Part shown: piece after piece, positions 36,114 through 45,058 of the stretch
Layout: the number at the start of each line of letters is the position of its first letter
Numbering within the stretch: position 1 is the stretch's first letter
Notes under the pieces: model-generated
The model's input: only the letters and a program-made list of their open reading frames with translations
Told to the model about the DNA's origin: nothing
Databases searched by the model: none
Origin: Cypionkella aquatica
GTDB lineage: Bacteria > Pseudomonadota > Alphaproteobacteria > Rhodobacterales > Rhodobacteraceae
Direction: 5' to 3'
DNA length: 64,000 nucleotides
Assembly (NCBI RefSeq): GCF_030161095.1
Contig: NZ_BSPP01000002.1
Location: 62,001 to 126,000, forward strand
Translations under genes and position numbers: made by a program

Positions 36114-37466
36114 ATGCTGAAAAAACTAGGACTTTCTGCGGCAGCGATGATGGCGGCCTTGCCTGCCTTGGCGCAAACCGCAACGGATGCAACCGCTCCG
36201 GTCGTTGAAGCTGTTGTCGAAGCTGCGGCTCCGGTGATGGACAAGGGCGATGTGTCGTGGATGATGACCTCGACCGCGCTGGTGTTGTTCATGACAATCC
36301 CCGGCCTAGCACTGTTCTACGGCGGCCTTGTGCGCAGCAAGAACATGCTTTCGGTGCTGATGCAGACCACGCTGATCGCCTGTCTTGTGATGGTTTTGTG
36401 GGTGATCTACGGCTATTCAGTAACCTTCGGCGGTGGCACTTCGCCGTATTGGGGCGGTTTTGGCAAGTTGTTCCTGGCGGGTGTGACGCCTGACAGCATG
36501 GCCGCAACATTCTCGGCGGGCTACGTTATCCCGGAATATCTGTTCATCGCCTTCCAGATGACCTTTGCCGCGATCACTCCCGGCCTGATCATCGGTGCCT
36601 TTGCCGAGCGGGTGAAGTTCACCGCCGTTCTGGCCTTCAGCGCGCTTTGGGTGACTTTCGTTTACTTCCCCGTCGCCCACATGGTCTGGGACGTGTCGGG
36701 CCTGATCTTTGTAATGGGTGCGATTGACTTTGCGGGCGGCACGGTTGTGCACATCAACGCAGGGATCGCGGCTTTGGTTGGCTGCCTTGTGATCGGCAAG
36801 CGCGTTGGCTACGGCAAGGAAAACATGGCTCCGCACTCGATGGTGATGACCATGATCGGTGCCTCGATGCTGTGGGTTGGCTGGTTTGGCTTCAACGTCG
36901 GCTCCAATCTGGAAGCCAATGGCGGCGCCACCTTGGCGATGATCAACACCTTCCTTGCAACCGCTGCTGCAACGCTGGCATGGTCGCTGCTGGAAGGCAT
37001 CCAACGCGGTAAAGCGTCGATGCTGGGGGCTGCTTCGGGCATGGTGACCGGTCTGGTTGCGATCACGCCGGCTTGTGGCACGGTTGGCCCGATGGGCGCG
37101 CTGGCTTTGGGTGTGCTTGCGGTTCTGGCCTGCTACTTCTTCGTTACCGTGGTGAAGAACAAGCTGAAATACGATGACAGCCTTGACGTGTTCGGCATCC
37201 ATGGCGTGGGCGGTATCGTTGGCGCGATCCTGACCGGCGTGTTCTCGGCGGGCTCTTTGGGCGGCGTCAAAGGCGATGATTATTCGATCGCAGCACAAAC
37301 CTGGATCCAGATTGAAGCTGTTGCGATCACCGTGGTCTGGTCGGCTGTGATCTCTTTCATCATCTACAAGCTGATCGACATGACCATTGGTCTGCGTGTT
37401 GACGCGGATACCGAGCGTCAGGGTCTGGACCTCGCCTCGCATGGCGAAGCCGCTTACCACGGCTGA
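36114..37466 (+). CDS. amtB: Ammonium transporter AmtB
   Basis: A 450-residue channel protein. A cleavable signal peptide (MLKKLGLSAAAMMAALPALAQ) and a short periplasmic stretch precede 11 transmembrane helices. Conserved motifs are MTIPGLALFYGGLVRSKN, YFPVAHMVWD (first pore His region), FAGGTVVHINAGIAALV, WVGWFGFNVGSN and DDSLDVFGIHGVGGIVGAI, which includes the second pore His. AmtB conducts ammonia across the inner membrane and is gated by GlnK, whose gene is directly upstream. The ATG at 36114 has GAGAGGGGA as ribosome site. Two hairpins follow. Confidence 0.96.
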   Translation: MLKKLGLSAAAMMAALPALAQTATDATAPVVEAVVEAAAPVMDKGDVSWMMTSTALVLFMTIPGLALFYGGLVRSKNMLSVLMQTTLIACLVMVLWVIYGYSVTFGGGTSPYWGGFGKLFLAGVTPDSMAATFSAGYVIPEYLFIAFQMTFAAITPGLIIGAFAERVKFTAVLAFSALWVTFVYFPVAHMVWDVSGLIFVMGAIDFAGGTVVHINAGIAALVGCLVIGKRVGYGKENMAPHSMVMTMIGASMLWVGWFGFNVGSNLEANGGATLAMINTFLATAAATLAWSLLEGIQRGKASMLGAASGMVTGLVAITPACGTVGPMGALALGVLAVLACYFFVTVVKNKLKYDDSLDVFGIHGVGGIVGAILTGVFSAGSLGGVKGDDYSIAAQTWIQIEAVAITVVWSAVISFIIYKLIDMTIGLRVDADTERQGLDLASHGEAAYHG

Positions 37467-37476
37467 AGTTAAAGCG

Positions 37477-37505
37477 GCTATCGGCGGTTCCTCCCCGCCG
37501 ATAGC
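37477..37505 (+). terminator. Hairpin after amtB
   Basis: Perfect 11-bp stem GCTATCGGCGG/CCGCCGATAGC with a 7-nt loop, 10 bp after the amtB stop. No U-run follows; it stands directly before the stronger terminator. Confidence 0.6.
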
Positions 37506-37514
37506 TGGACAGAG

Positions 37515-37552
37515 AACGGCCCGCGGGATCCTCCCCCCGCGGGCCGTTTTTA
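37515..37552 (+). terminator. Intrinsic terminator of glnK-amtB
   Basis: Stem AACGGCCCGCGGG/CCCGCGGGCCGTT followed by a T-rich run (TTTTTATT when the stem end is included). Strong intrinsic terminator for the glnK-amtB operon. Confidence 0.92.
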
Positions 37553-37607
37553 TTGGGCGGGCGATTTTCGCAGACGAAAATCGTGCACGGAAAATGGGAT
37601 TTTCCGG

Positions 37608-38786
37608 TTACGCGGCCAGTTGGGCGATGGCCTTCGCAAGGATCGGCACGGTTTTGGCGTTCAGGCCCGCGATGTTGATACGGCTGTCGCCAACCATATA
37701 GATGCCGTGCTGCTCACGCAGGATGTTGACCTGCGCTTCTGTCAAACCCAAACGGCTGAACATGCCGCGATGGGTGGCCACGAAATCAAACCTATCCGAG
37801 TTGGTGGCGCGGCGCAGTTCATCGGCAAGGCTTTGGCGCAGGGTCAGCATGTTCAGGCGGACCTCTTCCAGCTCGGCTTTCCAATCGGCGCGCAGGGTGT
37901 CGTCCTCTAGGATCATCGTCACCAGCCGTGCGCCGTGATCGGGCGGGAAGCTGTAGTTTTGCCTATTGAGGAAGTTCAAATTGCCTTGGGTGATAGCGCG
38001 ACGGGAGGCTTCGCCAAGCGCGATCAGGATGCCGGTGCGTTCGCGGTAGATGCCGAAGTTCTTGCTGCAAGAGGCGGCGATCAGCACTTCGGGGAAGGTT
38101 TCAGCAATCAAGCGCGTAGAAGCCGCATCCGCTTCCAGCCCGTCGCCAAAGCCCTGATAGGCAAGGTCAACGAAGGGGATGGCGCCCTTGGCCAGCAGCA
38201 GTTTGGCAACCTCGGCCCATTGGTCGGCGTTCAGGTTCGCCCCCGTCGGGTTGTGGCAGCAGCCATGCAGCAAAACCGCGTCGCCTGCTTTGACTCTGCC
38301 CAGATCTTCGATCAGGCCCGCGAAGTCGATGCCACGGGTAGCGGCGTCAAAATAGCGATACTCGGCCATGTTCATGCCAAGGTATTTGATGATCGAGGGA
38401 TGGTTCGGCCATGTCGGGTTCGACAGCCAGACGGTTGCGGTGGGGCTGGCGAGTTTGATCAGTTCCAACGCTTGCCGGATGGCACCCGTGCCGCCGGGGG
38501 TCGCCACAGAAGCGGCGCGGTCGGCATAACCATCGCCCAAGATCATTTTGACCATGGCGACGTTATAGGCAGGCTCGCCCGCAAGACCGGTATAGGTCTT
38601 GGTTTTCTCGGTTTCCCACAGCTTTTTCTCAGCAGCCTTCACTGCGCGCATCACCGGGGTCAGGCCAGTGGCGTCTTTGTAGACACCAACACCAAGGTCG
38701 ATCTTATTGTCGCGCGGATCGTCCTTATACATCTGAATCAGTTGCAGAATTTTGTCCTGCGGCTGCGGGTTGAGAGCTTCTAACAT
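37608..38786 (-). CDS. Aromatic amino acid/aspartate aminotransferase (class I-alpha)
   Basis: A 392-residue PLP enzyme of the AspC/TyrB group. The N-terminus is MLEALNPQPQDKILQLIQM and IDLGVGVYKDATG. It also shows KTYTGLAGEPAYN, SNPTWPNHPSI, the CCHNPTGANL substrate/PLP segment and SCSKNFGIYRERTG with the Schiff-base Lys. It transfers amino groups between aspartate or aromatic amino acids and 2-oxoglutarate. Which substrate is preferred cannot be decided by reading. It lies 8 bp after the sulfurtransferase gene on the same strand; as aspartate aminotransferases can also make 3-mercaptopyruvate from cysteine, the pair may form a cysteine-degrading unit. Confidence 0.92.
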   Translation of the reverse strand: MLEALNPQPQDKILQLIQMYKDDPRDNKIDLGVGVYKDATGLTPVMRAVKAAEKKLWETEKTKTYTGLAGEPAYNVAMVKMILGDGYADRAASVATPGGTGAIRQALELIKLASPTATVWLSNPTWPNHPSIIKYLGMNMAEYRYFDAATRGIDFAGLIEDLGRVKAGDAVLLHGCCHNPTGANLNADQWAEVAKLLLAKGAIPFVDLAYQGFGDGLEADAASTRLIAETFPEVLIAASCSKNFGIYRERTGILIALGEASRRAITQGNLNFLNRQNYSFPPDHGARLVTMILEDDTLRADWKAELEEVRLNMLTLRQSLADELRRATNSDRFDFVATHRGMFSRLGLTEAQVNILREQHGIYMVGDSRINIAGLNAKTVPILAKAIAQLAA

Positions 38787-38794
38787 ACCTTATC

Positions 38795-39679
38795 CTAGTT
38801 TTGCAGGCCTGCGCCTGCGGGTCCTTTTTCCACCGCGAGATCGTCATACATGCCCCATTCGGCCCAAGAGCCATCGTAAAGCGCGTGGTTGCGGTGGCCG
38901 ATGCGTTCCAGCGCCAAACTGAGGATTGCTGCCGTCACACCCGATCCGCAAGAGGTGATCGCGGGCTTGGCAAGGTTGACACCTGCAGCCTCGAACACCG
39001 CGCGCAGGGCATCGGGTGATTTCATAGTGCCATCGGCGTTCAGCAAAGTGCTGTAGGGGACGTTTTTTGCACCCGGAATGTGGCCAGAACGCAGGCCCGG
39101 GCGGGGCTCTGGCACTTCACCGCGAAACCGCGGCGCACCACGGGCGTCGATGATTTCGGCCTCACCCAGTTTGGCGGCATGGGCGACTTGCGTCACGTCT
39201 TTCACCAGATGGTTCTGGCGGCTGACGGTCATGTGGCGGTCGCGCAAGACCGGGGGCATGTCTTCGATCTCATGCCCTTCCGCCTGCCATTTCGGCAGGC
39301 CGCCATCCAGCACGGCCACATCGGTCTTGCCCATCAAACGGAAGGTCCACCACACCCGCGCGGCCGAGAACAGGCCCGAGCCGTCATAGATCACCACCTG
39401 ATGCCCGTCGCCAATGCCCATCGCGCGCAGACGCGAGATGAACTTTTCGGGTGGCGGTGCCATATGCGGCAGGGCCGAACGGTGATCGGTGATCTCGTCA
39501 ATGTCGAAGAACCGCGCACCGGGAATATGGGCGGCGGCATATTCGGTGTGGGCATTGCGGCCCGCGTCGGGCAGATACCAACTGGCATCAATCACCCGCA
39601 AATCGGGGTCTTTCAAATGCGCTGCAAGCCAGGCGGTGCTGACCAGCGTTTTCGGATCATCTGTCGGAGAGGGGATCAT
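38795..39679 (-). CDS. sseA: 3-mercaptopyruvate sulfurtransferase
   Basis: A 294-residue tandem rhodanese. The N-terminal inactive domain has VSTAWLAAHLKDPDLRVIDAS and HIPGARFFDIDEI. The C-terminal domain has the active loop SCGSGVTAAILSLAL, with CGSGVT typical of mercaptopyruvate sulfurtransferase rather than thiosulfate sulfurtransferase (CRxGxT). It transfers sulfur from 3-mercaptopyruvate to acceptors such as cyanide or thiols. It probably shares its transcript with the aminotransferase 8 bp downstream. Confidence 0.93.
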   Translation of the reverse strand: MIPSPTDDPKTLVSTAWLAAHLKDPDLRVIDASWYLPDAGRNAHTEYAAAHIPGARFFDIDEITDHRSALPHMAPPPEKFISRLRAMGIGDGHQVVIYDGSGLFSAARVWWTFRLMGKTDVAVLDGGLPKWQAEGHEIEDMPPVLRDRHMTVSRQNHLVKDVTQVAHAAKLGEAEIIDARGAPRFRGEVPEPRPGLRSGHIPGAKNVPYSTLLNADGTMKSPDALRAVFEAAGVNLAKPAITSCGSGVTAAILSLALERIGHRNHALYDGSWAEWGMYDDLAVEKGPAGAGLQN

Positions 39680-39751
39680 CTGGGCCTCGGGCTGCGAAAA
39701 TCGGCGGGAATACCGATGCAGTTAAACCCAAGGCGCGCGCCAAACAAGAGA

Positions 39752-39779
39752 GCGCGGGCGCAGCAAGGCGCGCCCGCGC
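39752..39779 (-). terminator. GC-rich hairpin after the small Gly-rich protein gene
   Basis: GCGCGGGCG (39752-39760) pairs with CGCCCGCGC (39771-39779), 8 bp past the stop of the minus-strand gene at 39787. It is followed on the minus strand by CTCTCTTGTTTG, a weak U-run. Confidence 0.55.
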
Positions 39780-39786
39780 AATAAAA

Positions 39787-40080
39787 TTAGCTTTTCGCCA
39801 TCGCGTTCTTGATCGCACCGACAATCGCCATCAGCACACCGCCACCGACGCCGCCCGAAGCGACCGAGGCGATGATCGAACCGATATCAGTGCCACCCGT
39901 GGTCGCCGCTGCTGCACCCGCGCCGCCCAACATGCCCAGAATCTGGCCACCAAGACCGCCGCCCAGAATACCAACAATCGAGTTGCCCAACGTGCCGAGG
40001 TTGAGGTTTTTCAGCACCGCGCCTGCAGCGTTGCCGCCCAAAGCACCAGCGATCAGCTGGATGATCAGGTTCATATCCAT
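39787..40080 (-). CDS. Conserved small Gly/Ala-rich hydrophobic protein, function unknown
   Basis: A 97-residue protein that is nearly one third glycine. It opens [20 protein letters not shown] and continues with [19 protein letters not shown], repeated GG-x-GG turns, and a second hydrophobic segment [18 protein letters not shown] before a short basic end. There is no signal peptide. The GxxxG-like spacing suggests packed membrane helices. From memory, similar small proteins occur in many proteobacteria without assigned function. It is transcribed alone from 138 bp downstream of smpB, with its own terminator hairpin. Confidence 0.75.
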   Translation of the reverse strand: MDMNLIIQLIAGALGGNAAGAVLKNLNLGTLGNSIVGILGGGLGGQILGMLGGAGAAAATTGGTDIGSIIASVASGGVGGGVLMAIVGAIKNAMAKS

Positions 40081-40218
40081 GATACTCGTTCCTTCCCTAC
40101 ATACTGCCCACCGTTGTGGCGTGGCATCTACCGGCCAAATCTGGACCCGGAGGTGCAGGACCGGATAGGGGGAATTATGCTTGGATCAAGGCATTAGGGC
40201 AAATTACTCAGCCAAACG

Positions 40219-40704
40219 CTAAAGCTTGGCCTTCATGCCTTCTTTCATGATGCGGGATTTTTGCCGGTCCCAGTCGCGCTTGGCCGAGGTTTCACGCTTG
40301 TCCGCCAGTTTCTTGCCCTTGGCGACGCCCAGCTTCAGCTTCACCATGCCGCGCTCGTTGAAATACATCTTCAACGGCACGATGGTCATGCCTTCGCGGC
40401 CCACCGCATTCCAAAGGCGCGACAATTCTTTCTTGTTCACCAACAACTTGCGACGACGGCGTTCCTCATGTGGGAACATCACGGCTTGCAGATAGGGCGC
40501 GATATAGCCATTGATCAACCACAGCTCGCCACCTTCGACGCTGGCATAGCTTTCGGCGATATTCGAGCCACCCTTGCGCAGCGATTTCACCTCGGAGCCG
40601 TGCAGCATGATGCCAGCCTCCAGATCCCACTCGATGGCAAAATCAAAGCGGGCGCGCCGGTTCTCGGCGATCAATTTGGAGTTGGGATCGGATTTTTCTA
40701 CCAT
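40219..40704 (-). CDS. smpB: SsrA-binding protein SmpB
   Basis: A 161-residue RNA-binding protein that delivers tmRNA to stalled ribosomes. SmpB hallmarks are [55 protein letters not shown] and a C-terminal tail [18 protein letters not shown]. Length is normal. It follows the EamA permease at 40759 by 54 bp on the same strand. The ssrA gene itself is not in this window as far as I can see. Confidence 0.97.
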   Translation of the reverse strand: MVEKSDPNSKLIAENRRARFDFAIEWDLEAGIMLHGSEVKSLRKGGSNIAESYASVEGGELWLINGYIAPYLQAVMFPHEERRRRKLLVNKKELSRLWNAVGREGMTIVPLKMYFNERGMVKLKLGVAKGKKLADKRETSAKRDWDRQKSRIMKEGMKAKL

Positions 40705-40758
40705 AATGCGCTGGAAATAGGTGTTCGCTGGCGCAGAGTCCAGCGTGGGGCGAGGAAT

Positions 40759-41619
40759 TTAAGCGCGGCGGCGGTTCTGGCCGAGGATGATCACACCGCA
40801 GACGACAATGATCGCGGCGCCCAGCAGCGTGGCGGTATCGGGGCGTTCGCCAAACACCATGACACCGATGATCATCGCGAACAGCAGGCGGGTGTAGCGG
40901 AACGGGGTGACCACGGCGATCTCACCCGAACGCATCGCAGCGGTCAACGCGGCATAGGCCGTGATGCTGAACAGCGCACCTGCGGCCAGCAGTGGCAGGC
41001 TTTGCGCGCTGGGGATCACGGCTTTGCCGGTGACAGCGGTAATGATGACGCCAGACAACGCCAGCATGATAAAGCCAGTGACGCCAAGCTGCGCGTTTGA
41101 CAGCGCCAAAGGTGCGGCGCGGGTGGCCAGATCGCGGCCCGCAAATCCGATCATGCCGACCACCGCCAACAAAGACAGCGCCGAAAACCCCGCGACGCCG
41201 GGGCGCAGGATGATCAGAACGCCGATAAAGCCTAGGAAAATCAACAGCCACCGCTGCAAGCTGACCTTTTCACCAAACAGCAAAGCTGCACCCAGCACCA
41301 CCACCAAAGGTGTCGCTTGCAGGATCGCCGAGGCGCTGGAAATCGGTGTCAGGGCCAAAGCCAGCGCGTAGAACAAGCGCCCGGTTATCTCAAACACCGA
41401 GCGCAAAGCCATGGTTCGGGTGAACATCGCCGCCGGAACCGGGCGATGCCCCGCCCGCAAAGCCAAGGCGGAAAACACTGCAATGCCGATCAGGCCCATG
41501 ATCAAGACCACCTGACCCACCGGAATATCACGGCTGGCGGCTTTGACGAAAGCATCCTCAACCGCGAAACCCGCCATCGAGGCGGTCATGAAAAGGCTGC
41601 CGCGCAGGTTAGGGGTCAT
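40759..41619 (-). CDS. EamA/DMT-family permease
   Basis: A 286-residue inner-membrane protein with ten predicted helices in two EamA repeats. The first repeat starts GSLFMTASMAGFAVEDAFVKAA and contains PISSASAILQATPLVVVLGAALLFGE. The second begins after LIILRPGVAGFSALSLLAVVG and ends with a typical FGERPDTATLLGAAIIVVCGVIIL. DMT permeases export metabolites or amino acids; the substrate is not readable. Two further EamA genes lie at 45051-46804, but this copy is more distant from them than they are from each other. Confidence 0.86.
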   Translation of the reverse strand: MTPNLRGSLFMTASMAGFAVEDAFVKAASRDIPVGQVVLIMGLIGIAVFSALALRAGHRPVPAAMFTRTMALRSVFEITGRLFYALALALTPISSASAILQATPLVVVLGAALLFGEKVSLQRWLLIFLGFIGVLIILRPGVAGFSALSLLAVVGMIGFAGRDLATRAAPLALSNAQLGVTGFIMLALSGVIITAVTGKAVIPSAQSLPLLAAGALFSITAYAALTAAMRSGEIAVVTPFRYTRLLFAMIIGVMVFGERPDTATLLGAAIIVVCGVIILGQNRRRA

Positions 41620-41647
41620 CGGGACACTCGGGGATTTGCTCTTTTTG

Positions 41648-41704
41648 AAATACTCCCGCCGGAGGCTCCGGTGGTTGGCCGAGGCAGCCTCCGGCGGGGA
41701 TATT
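41648..41704. repeat. Inverted repeat with GCCTCCGGCGGG...ATATTT element (family B)
   Basis: Left arm AAATACTCCCGCCGGAGGCT (41648-41667) and right arm AGCCTCCGGCGGGGATATTT (41685-41704) are complementary over 20 bp with two mismatches. It lies between the EamA permease start and the dapA stop and may end the dapA transcript. Related copies are at 48775-48870 and 60378-60420. Confidence 0.8.
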
Positions 41705-41722
41705 TAGACCAGTGTGAAAGCG

Positions 41723-42595
41723 TTAGAGCAGACCTGCGTGCTGCATCGCGGCTTTGATGCGGGCTTTGGTGGGATCGGTCAGGGTGACCAATGGCAGGCG
41801 GACTTCCTCGGCGCAAAGGCCCAGCAGGGACAGACCGTATTTCGCACCCACAAGGCCGGGTTCAAGGAAGATCGCCTCGTGCAGCGGCATCAGTTTGTCT
41901 TGATAGGTCAGGGCTTTGGCGTAGTCGCCAGCCAGTGTGGCCGCTTGAAATTCGGCGCAGAGGCGAGGGGCCACGTTGGCGGTGACAGAGATACAGCCGA
42001 CCCCACCATGCGCGTTGAAGCCCAAGGCGGTGGCGTCTTCGCCCGACAGTTGGATGAAATCAGCGCCGCAGGTCGCGCGCTGCATCGACACACGCTCGAT
42101 TTTGCCGGTGGCGTCTTTGACGCCGATGATGCGCGGCAGCTTTGCCAGAGTGCCCATGGTTTCGGGCGACATATCCACCACGGAACGACCCGGAATGTTA
42201 TAGATCACGATGGGCAGCGCACAGCAGTCGTGCAGCGCGGTGAAATGCGCGACCAGCCCGGCTTGCGTCGGCCTGTTGTAATAGGGCGTGACCACAAGGG
42301 CCGCATCAGCGCCGACTTTCTCCGCAAAGCGGATCAGCGAGATGCCTTCAACCGTGTTGTTCGAGCCCGCTCCCGCGATCACCGGCACGCGGCCTGCGGC
42401 GGTTTCGACAACCACTTCGATGACTTTCTGATGCTCTTCATGGCTCAACGTCGGGCTTTCGCCGGTTGTGCCAACCGGGACAAGGCCCGTCGAGCCTTCG
42501 GCGATATGCCACTCAACAAGCTTCTTCAGCGTCACCAGATCGAGTTCACCGTCTTTAAACGGCGTAACCAGTGCGGGAATGGACCCTTTGATCAT
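41723..42595 (-). CDS. dapA: 4-hydroxy-tetrahydrodipicolinate synthase
   Basis: A 290-residue TIM-barrel lyase that condenses pyruvate with aspartate semialdehyde in lysine/diaminopimelate synthesis. It shows [43 protein letters not shown], the Tyr in [10 protein letters not shown] and the Schiff-base Lys in IIGVKDATG. The ATG at 42595 gives the family start MIKGSIPAL and has AGGAGA upstream; the 13-codon extension is rejected. Divergent from the lytic transglycosylase gene. dapF, another step of the same pathway, lies at 50144. Confidence 0.96.
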   Translation of the reverse strand: MIKGSIPALVTPFKDGELDLVTLKKLVEWHIAEGSTGLVPVGTTGESPTLSHEEHQKVIEVVVETAAGRVPVIAGAGSNNTVEGISLIRFAEKVGADAALVVTPYYNRPTQAGLVAHFTALHDCCALPIVIYNIPGRSVVDMSPETMGTLAKLPRIIGVKDATGKIERVSMQRATCGADFIQLSGEDATALGFNAHGGVGCISVTANVAPRLCAEFQAATLAGDYAKALTYQDKLMPLHEAIFLEPGLVGAKYGLSLLGLCAEEVRLPLVTLTDPTKARIKAAMQHAGLL

Positions 42596-42751
42596 GGTGC
42601 GCGTCTCCTGATTGGGGCGAGTTGGAATCGCCAATGTGTAAGCGCTGCCTACCTAACCGGGGATCGGCGTTTTGCCAAGTATAGGCGGCGATTTGCCGGG
42701 TTCACGGGGTTTTGGGTTGTGGGAATCCGGGGGGTAGGGCAGAATTTGGTG

Positions 42752-44704
42752 ATGAGCAGCATAATCAAGGTCGCAAAAGCGATCATATTCGGCATTTCTT
42801 TAGCGGTTTCTTCCACGGCGCGCGCTGATCAGGCGGCGGAGTTTTCCGCTGCTTTGCGGTTGGCGAATGCGGGGGACTGGCCTGCAGCCCTGACGGCGGC
42901 GCAGGGGGCGGGGGCAGCTGGGGGCGATGTGATCTTGTGGCAATGGCTGCGGGATGGGCAAGGAAAGCTGGGGGATTACGAGGGATTTGTCGCCCGCCGC
43001 CCGGATTGGCCGGGGCTGGCCTTGCTGCGTGAAAAGGGCGAGGCTGCGGTGGCACGCTCGACCGATCCGGCGCGGGTGGTGGCGTATTTTGGCAAGGACA
43101 GGCCCAAGACCGGGGCCGGGGCTGTGGCTTTGGTGCGGGCGCTGAACGCTTTGGGACGGTCTGGTGATGCCGAGGCAGTTGCATTTCGGGCGTGGACTTC
43201 GCTGAAGTTTGACGCGGCAGATGAGGCGGCGATGTTGGCCATGATGGCAGAACCGCTGTCGGTGGCGCATGAGGTGCGGCTGGATCGCATCCTGTGGGAG
43301 GGCGGGCGCAAGGCCGAGGCTTTGCGCATGTTGCCAAGAGTTTCAAAGGATTGGCAGGCTTTGGCGGCGGCACGGATGGCCTTGCGGGCGGATAGTCCGG
43401 CGGCGGTGGATCTGGTCGATGCGGTGCCAAAGGCGGTTCTGGGTGATCCGGGGTTGGCGTATGAGCGCTATACTTACCGCATGCGGGCGGATCGTTATGA
43501 CGATGCGGCCACATTGATCCTTGAGCGCAGCAAGTCGGCTGCCAGTTTGGGCGATCCGCAGGCTTGGGCGAAGCGGCGGGCGGATTTGGTGCGGGTGTTG
43601 TTGCGGCAGGGCGAGCCTAAAACGGCCTTGCGGGTGGCGGCCAATCATCAGCTGAGCAGCGGCACGGAATATGTCGATCTGGAGTTTCTAGCCGGGTTCA
43701 TTGCCCTGCGGAAACTGGGTGAGCCGGATGTGGCGATCAAGCATTTCAAGCACTTGAAGGAAGCGGTGGCGACGCCGATTTCCGTCGCGCGGGCGGAGTA
43801 TTGGATGGGGCGGGCGCTGGCGGCCAAGGGTGACAAGGCCGGGGCAGAGGCGGCTTATGCAAGGGCTGCGCGCAATCAGACGGCGTATTATGGCATGTTG
43901 GCCAGCGAGAAAATCGGGCTGCCATTGGACCCCGCGCTGGTGAATGTGGGCGAGCCTACGCCGGAATGGCGGACTGCGGGCTTTGCCAATTCATCGGTGT
44001 TGGCGGCGGGAATGGCGCTGGTGAAAGCTGGGGATCGGACTTTGGCGAAGCGGTTTTTCTTGCAGGTGGCGGAGGGGCTGGACGCTAAGGGATTGGAACA
44101 GCTGGCAGATTTGGCTTTGCGCTTGAACGAGCCGCATATCGCTTTGCTGGTGGCAAAGCAGGCGGCTGAGCGGGGGGTGATTTTGCCGCGCGCCTATTAT
44201 CCGGTGCCCGCGATGGTGCCCGATGGGTTGGCGGTCAGCCGGGCTTTGGCTTTGTCGATTTCGCGCCGTGAAAGCGAATTTGATCCGAGCGCGCAGAGCA
44301 AGGCGGGGGCGCGAGGCTTGATGCAGGTGATGCCAGCGACCGCCGATCATGTCGCAAAAGGCTTGGGTGAGACATCTTCGGCGCGGCGGTTGATCAACGA
44401 TCCGCCGTTCAATGTGAAGATGGGTTCGATCTATCTTAGCCATATGATTGAGGAATTTGGCCCTGCGATTGCGCTGATCGCCTCGGGGTATAATGCGGGG
44501 CCGGGGCGGCCACGCAAGTGGATCACGCAGTTTGGCGATCCGCGCAAGGATAGCGTGGATGTGGTCGATTGGGTTGAGATGATCCCGTTTGGCGAAACCC
44601 GGACCTATGTGATGCGGGTGGCGGAAGGGGTGGTGATCTATCGCGCTAAGCTGAAGGGCGTGGCGGGGCCGGTGCGCATTTCTGCCGAGTTGACGGGGCG
44701 CTGA
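42752..44704 (+). CDS. slt: Soluble lytic murein transglycosylase (Slt family)
   Basis: A 650-residue exported enzyme. It has a signal peptide (about 1-25, ending STARA), a long helical superhelix of TPR-like repeats (about 30-470; e.g. ISVARAEYWMGRALAAKGDKAGAEAAY), then the catalytic lysozyme-like domain. The catalytic Glu lies in SISRRESEFDPSAQSKAGARGLMQVMPATA, followed by YNAGPGRPRKW. It cleaves glycan strands to 1,6-anhydro products in the periplasm. The frame is open for over 1 kb upstream, antisense to dapA, but the ATG at 42752 starts the signal peptide. Confidence 0.93.
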   Translation: MSSIIKVAKAIIFGISLAVSSTARADQAAEFSAALRLANAGDWPAALTAAQGAGAAGGDVILWQWLRDGQGKLGDYEGFVARRPDWPGLALLREKGEAAVARSTDPARVVAYFGKDRPKTGAGAVALVRALNALGRSGDAEAVAFRAWTSLKFDAADEAAMLAMMAEPLSVAHEVRLDRILWEGGRKAEALRMLPRVSKDWQALAAARMALRADSPAAVDLVDAVPKAVLGDPGLAYERYTYRMRADRYDDAATLILERSKSAASLGDPQAWAKRRADLVRVLLRQGEPKTALRVAANHQLSSGTEYVDLEFLAGFIALRKLGEPDVAIKHFKHLKEAVATPISVARAEYWMGRALAAKGDKAGAEAAYARAARNQTAYYGMLASEKIGLPLDPALVNVGEPTPEWRTAGFANSSVLAAGMALVKAGDRTLAKRFFLQVAEGLDAKGLEQLADLALRLNEPHIALLVAKQAAERGVILPRAYYPVPAMVPDGLAVSRALALSISRRESEFDPSAQSKAGARGLMQVMPATADHVAKGLGETSSARRLINDPPFNVKMGSIYLSHMIEEFGPAIALIASGYNAGPGRPRKWITQFGDPRKDSVDVVDWVEMIPFGETRTYVMRVAEGVVIYRAKLKGVAGPVRISAELTGR

Positions 44705-44984
44705 GCGGTAAGCGCTTGGGAACGCATTGTTAATTGGGCGGTTTCGCAAAGGTTAATCACCCAGAAAGCGGCCATATTTAATCTGGAAAGCGGCCTTAGA
44801 GCGGGCGCGTTTTCTGGATGGACGCTTGGATTAACCATGTTGGCGAATCGCGGGCATCAGGAGGGTTTCTGATTGCTTATCAGCCCCCTATTGGGGGAGC
44901 ATTGCCCGGTGTTGTGAATGTAAATTTGGCCTGTGGGGTGTAGCCTTACCCTGTGGGGTTCAAATCGGCTGTGTTGCCCATGAT
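44705..44984. other. Intergenic region after slt
   Basis: About 280 bp with no gene that I can support. It contains a chance-like GGAAC-N16-GGTT at 44719-44743 with no plus-strand gene behind it, and a short duplicated CCTGTGGGGT (around 44930 and 44950). Only an 11-codon open frame starts at 44838. Confidence 0.5.
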
Positions 44985-45008
44985 GCCCCGGATCAAGTCC
45001 GGGGCGGC
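44985..45008. repeat. REP-like palindrome, family A copy
   Basis: GCCCCGGATCAAGTCCGGGG followed by CGGC: the same unit as at 33277-33300, here as a single copy between slt and the convergent permease gene. Confidence 0.85.
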
Positions 45009-45028
45009 GTTGGATGGGGGGGAGTGCC

Positions 45029-45058
45029 GCAGTCGTTAGATCTGCAGTCGTTAGATCT
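45029..45058. repeat. 15-bp tandem duplication spanning a stop codon
   Basis: GCAGTCGTTAGATCT occurs twice in a row (45029-45043 and 45044-45058). The right copy contains the stop codon of the minus-strand permease gene. It is a small local duplication that may be variable between strains. Confidence 0.85.

Noticed and set aside
41714-42751. N-terminal extension of the lytic transglycosylase frame
   Set aside because: It is antisense to dapA, and the signal peptide that makes sense of the protein begins at 42752.
44719-44743. GGAAC-N16-GGTT resembling an EcfG promoter
   Set aside because: One mismatch in the -10 element, and no plus-strand gene lies downstream; the next genes are on the opposite strand.
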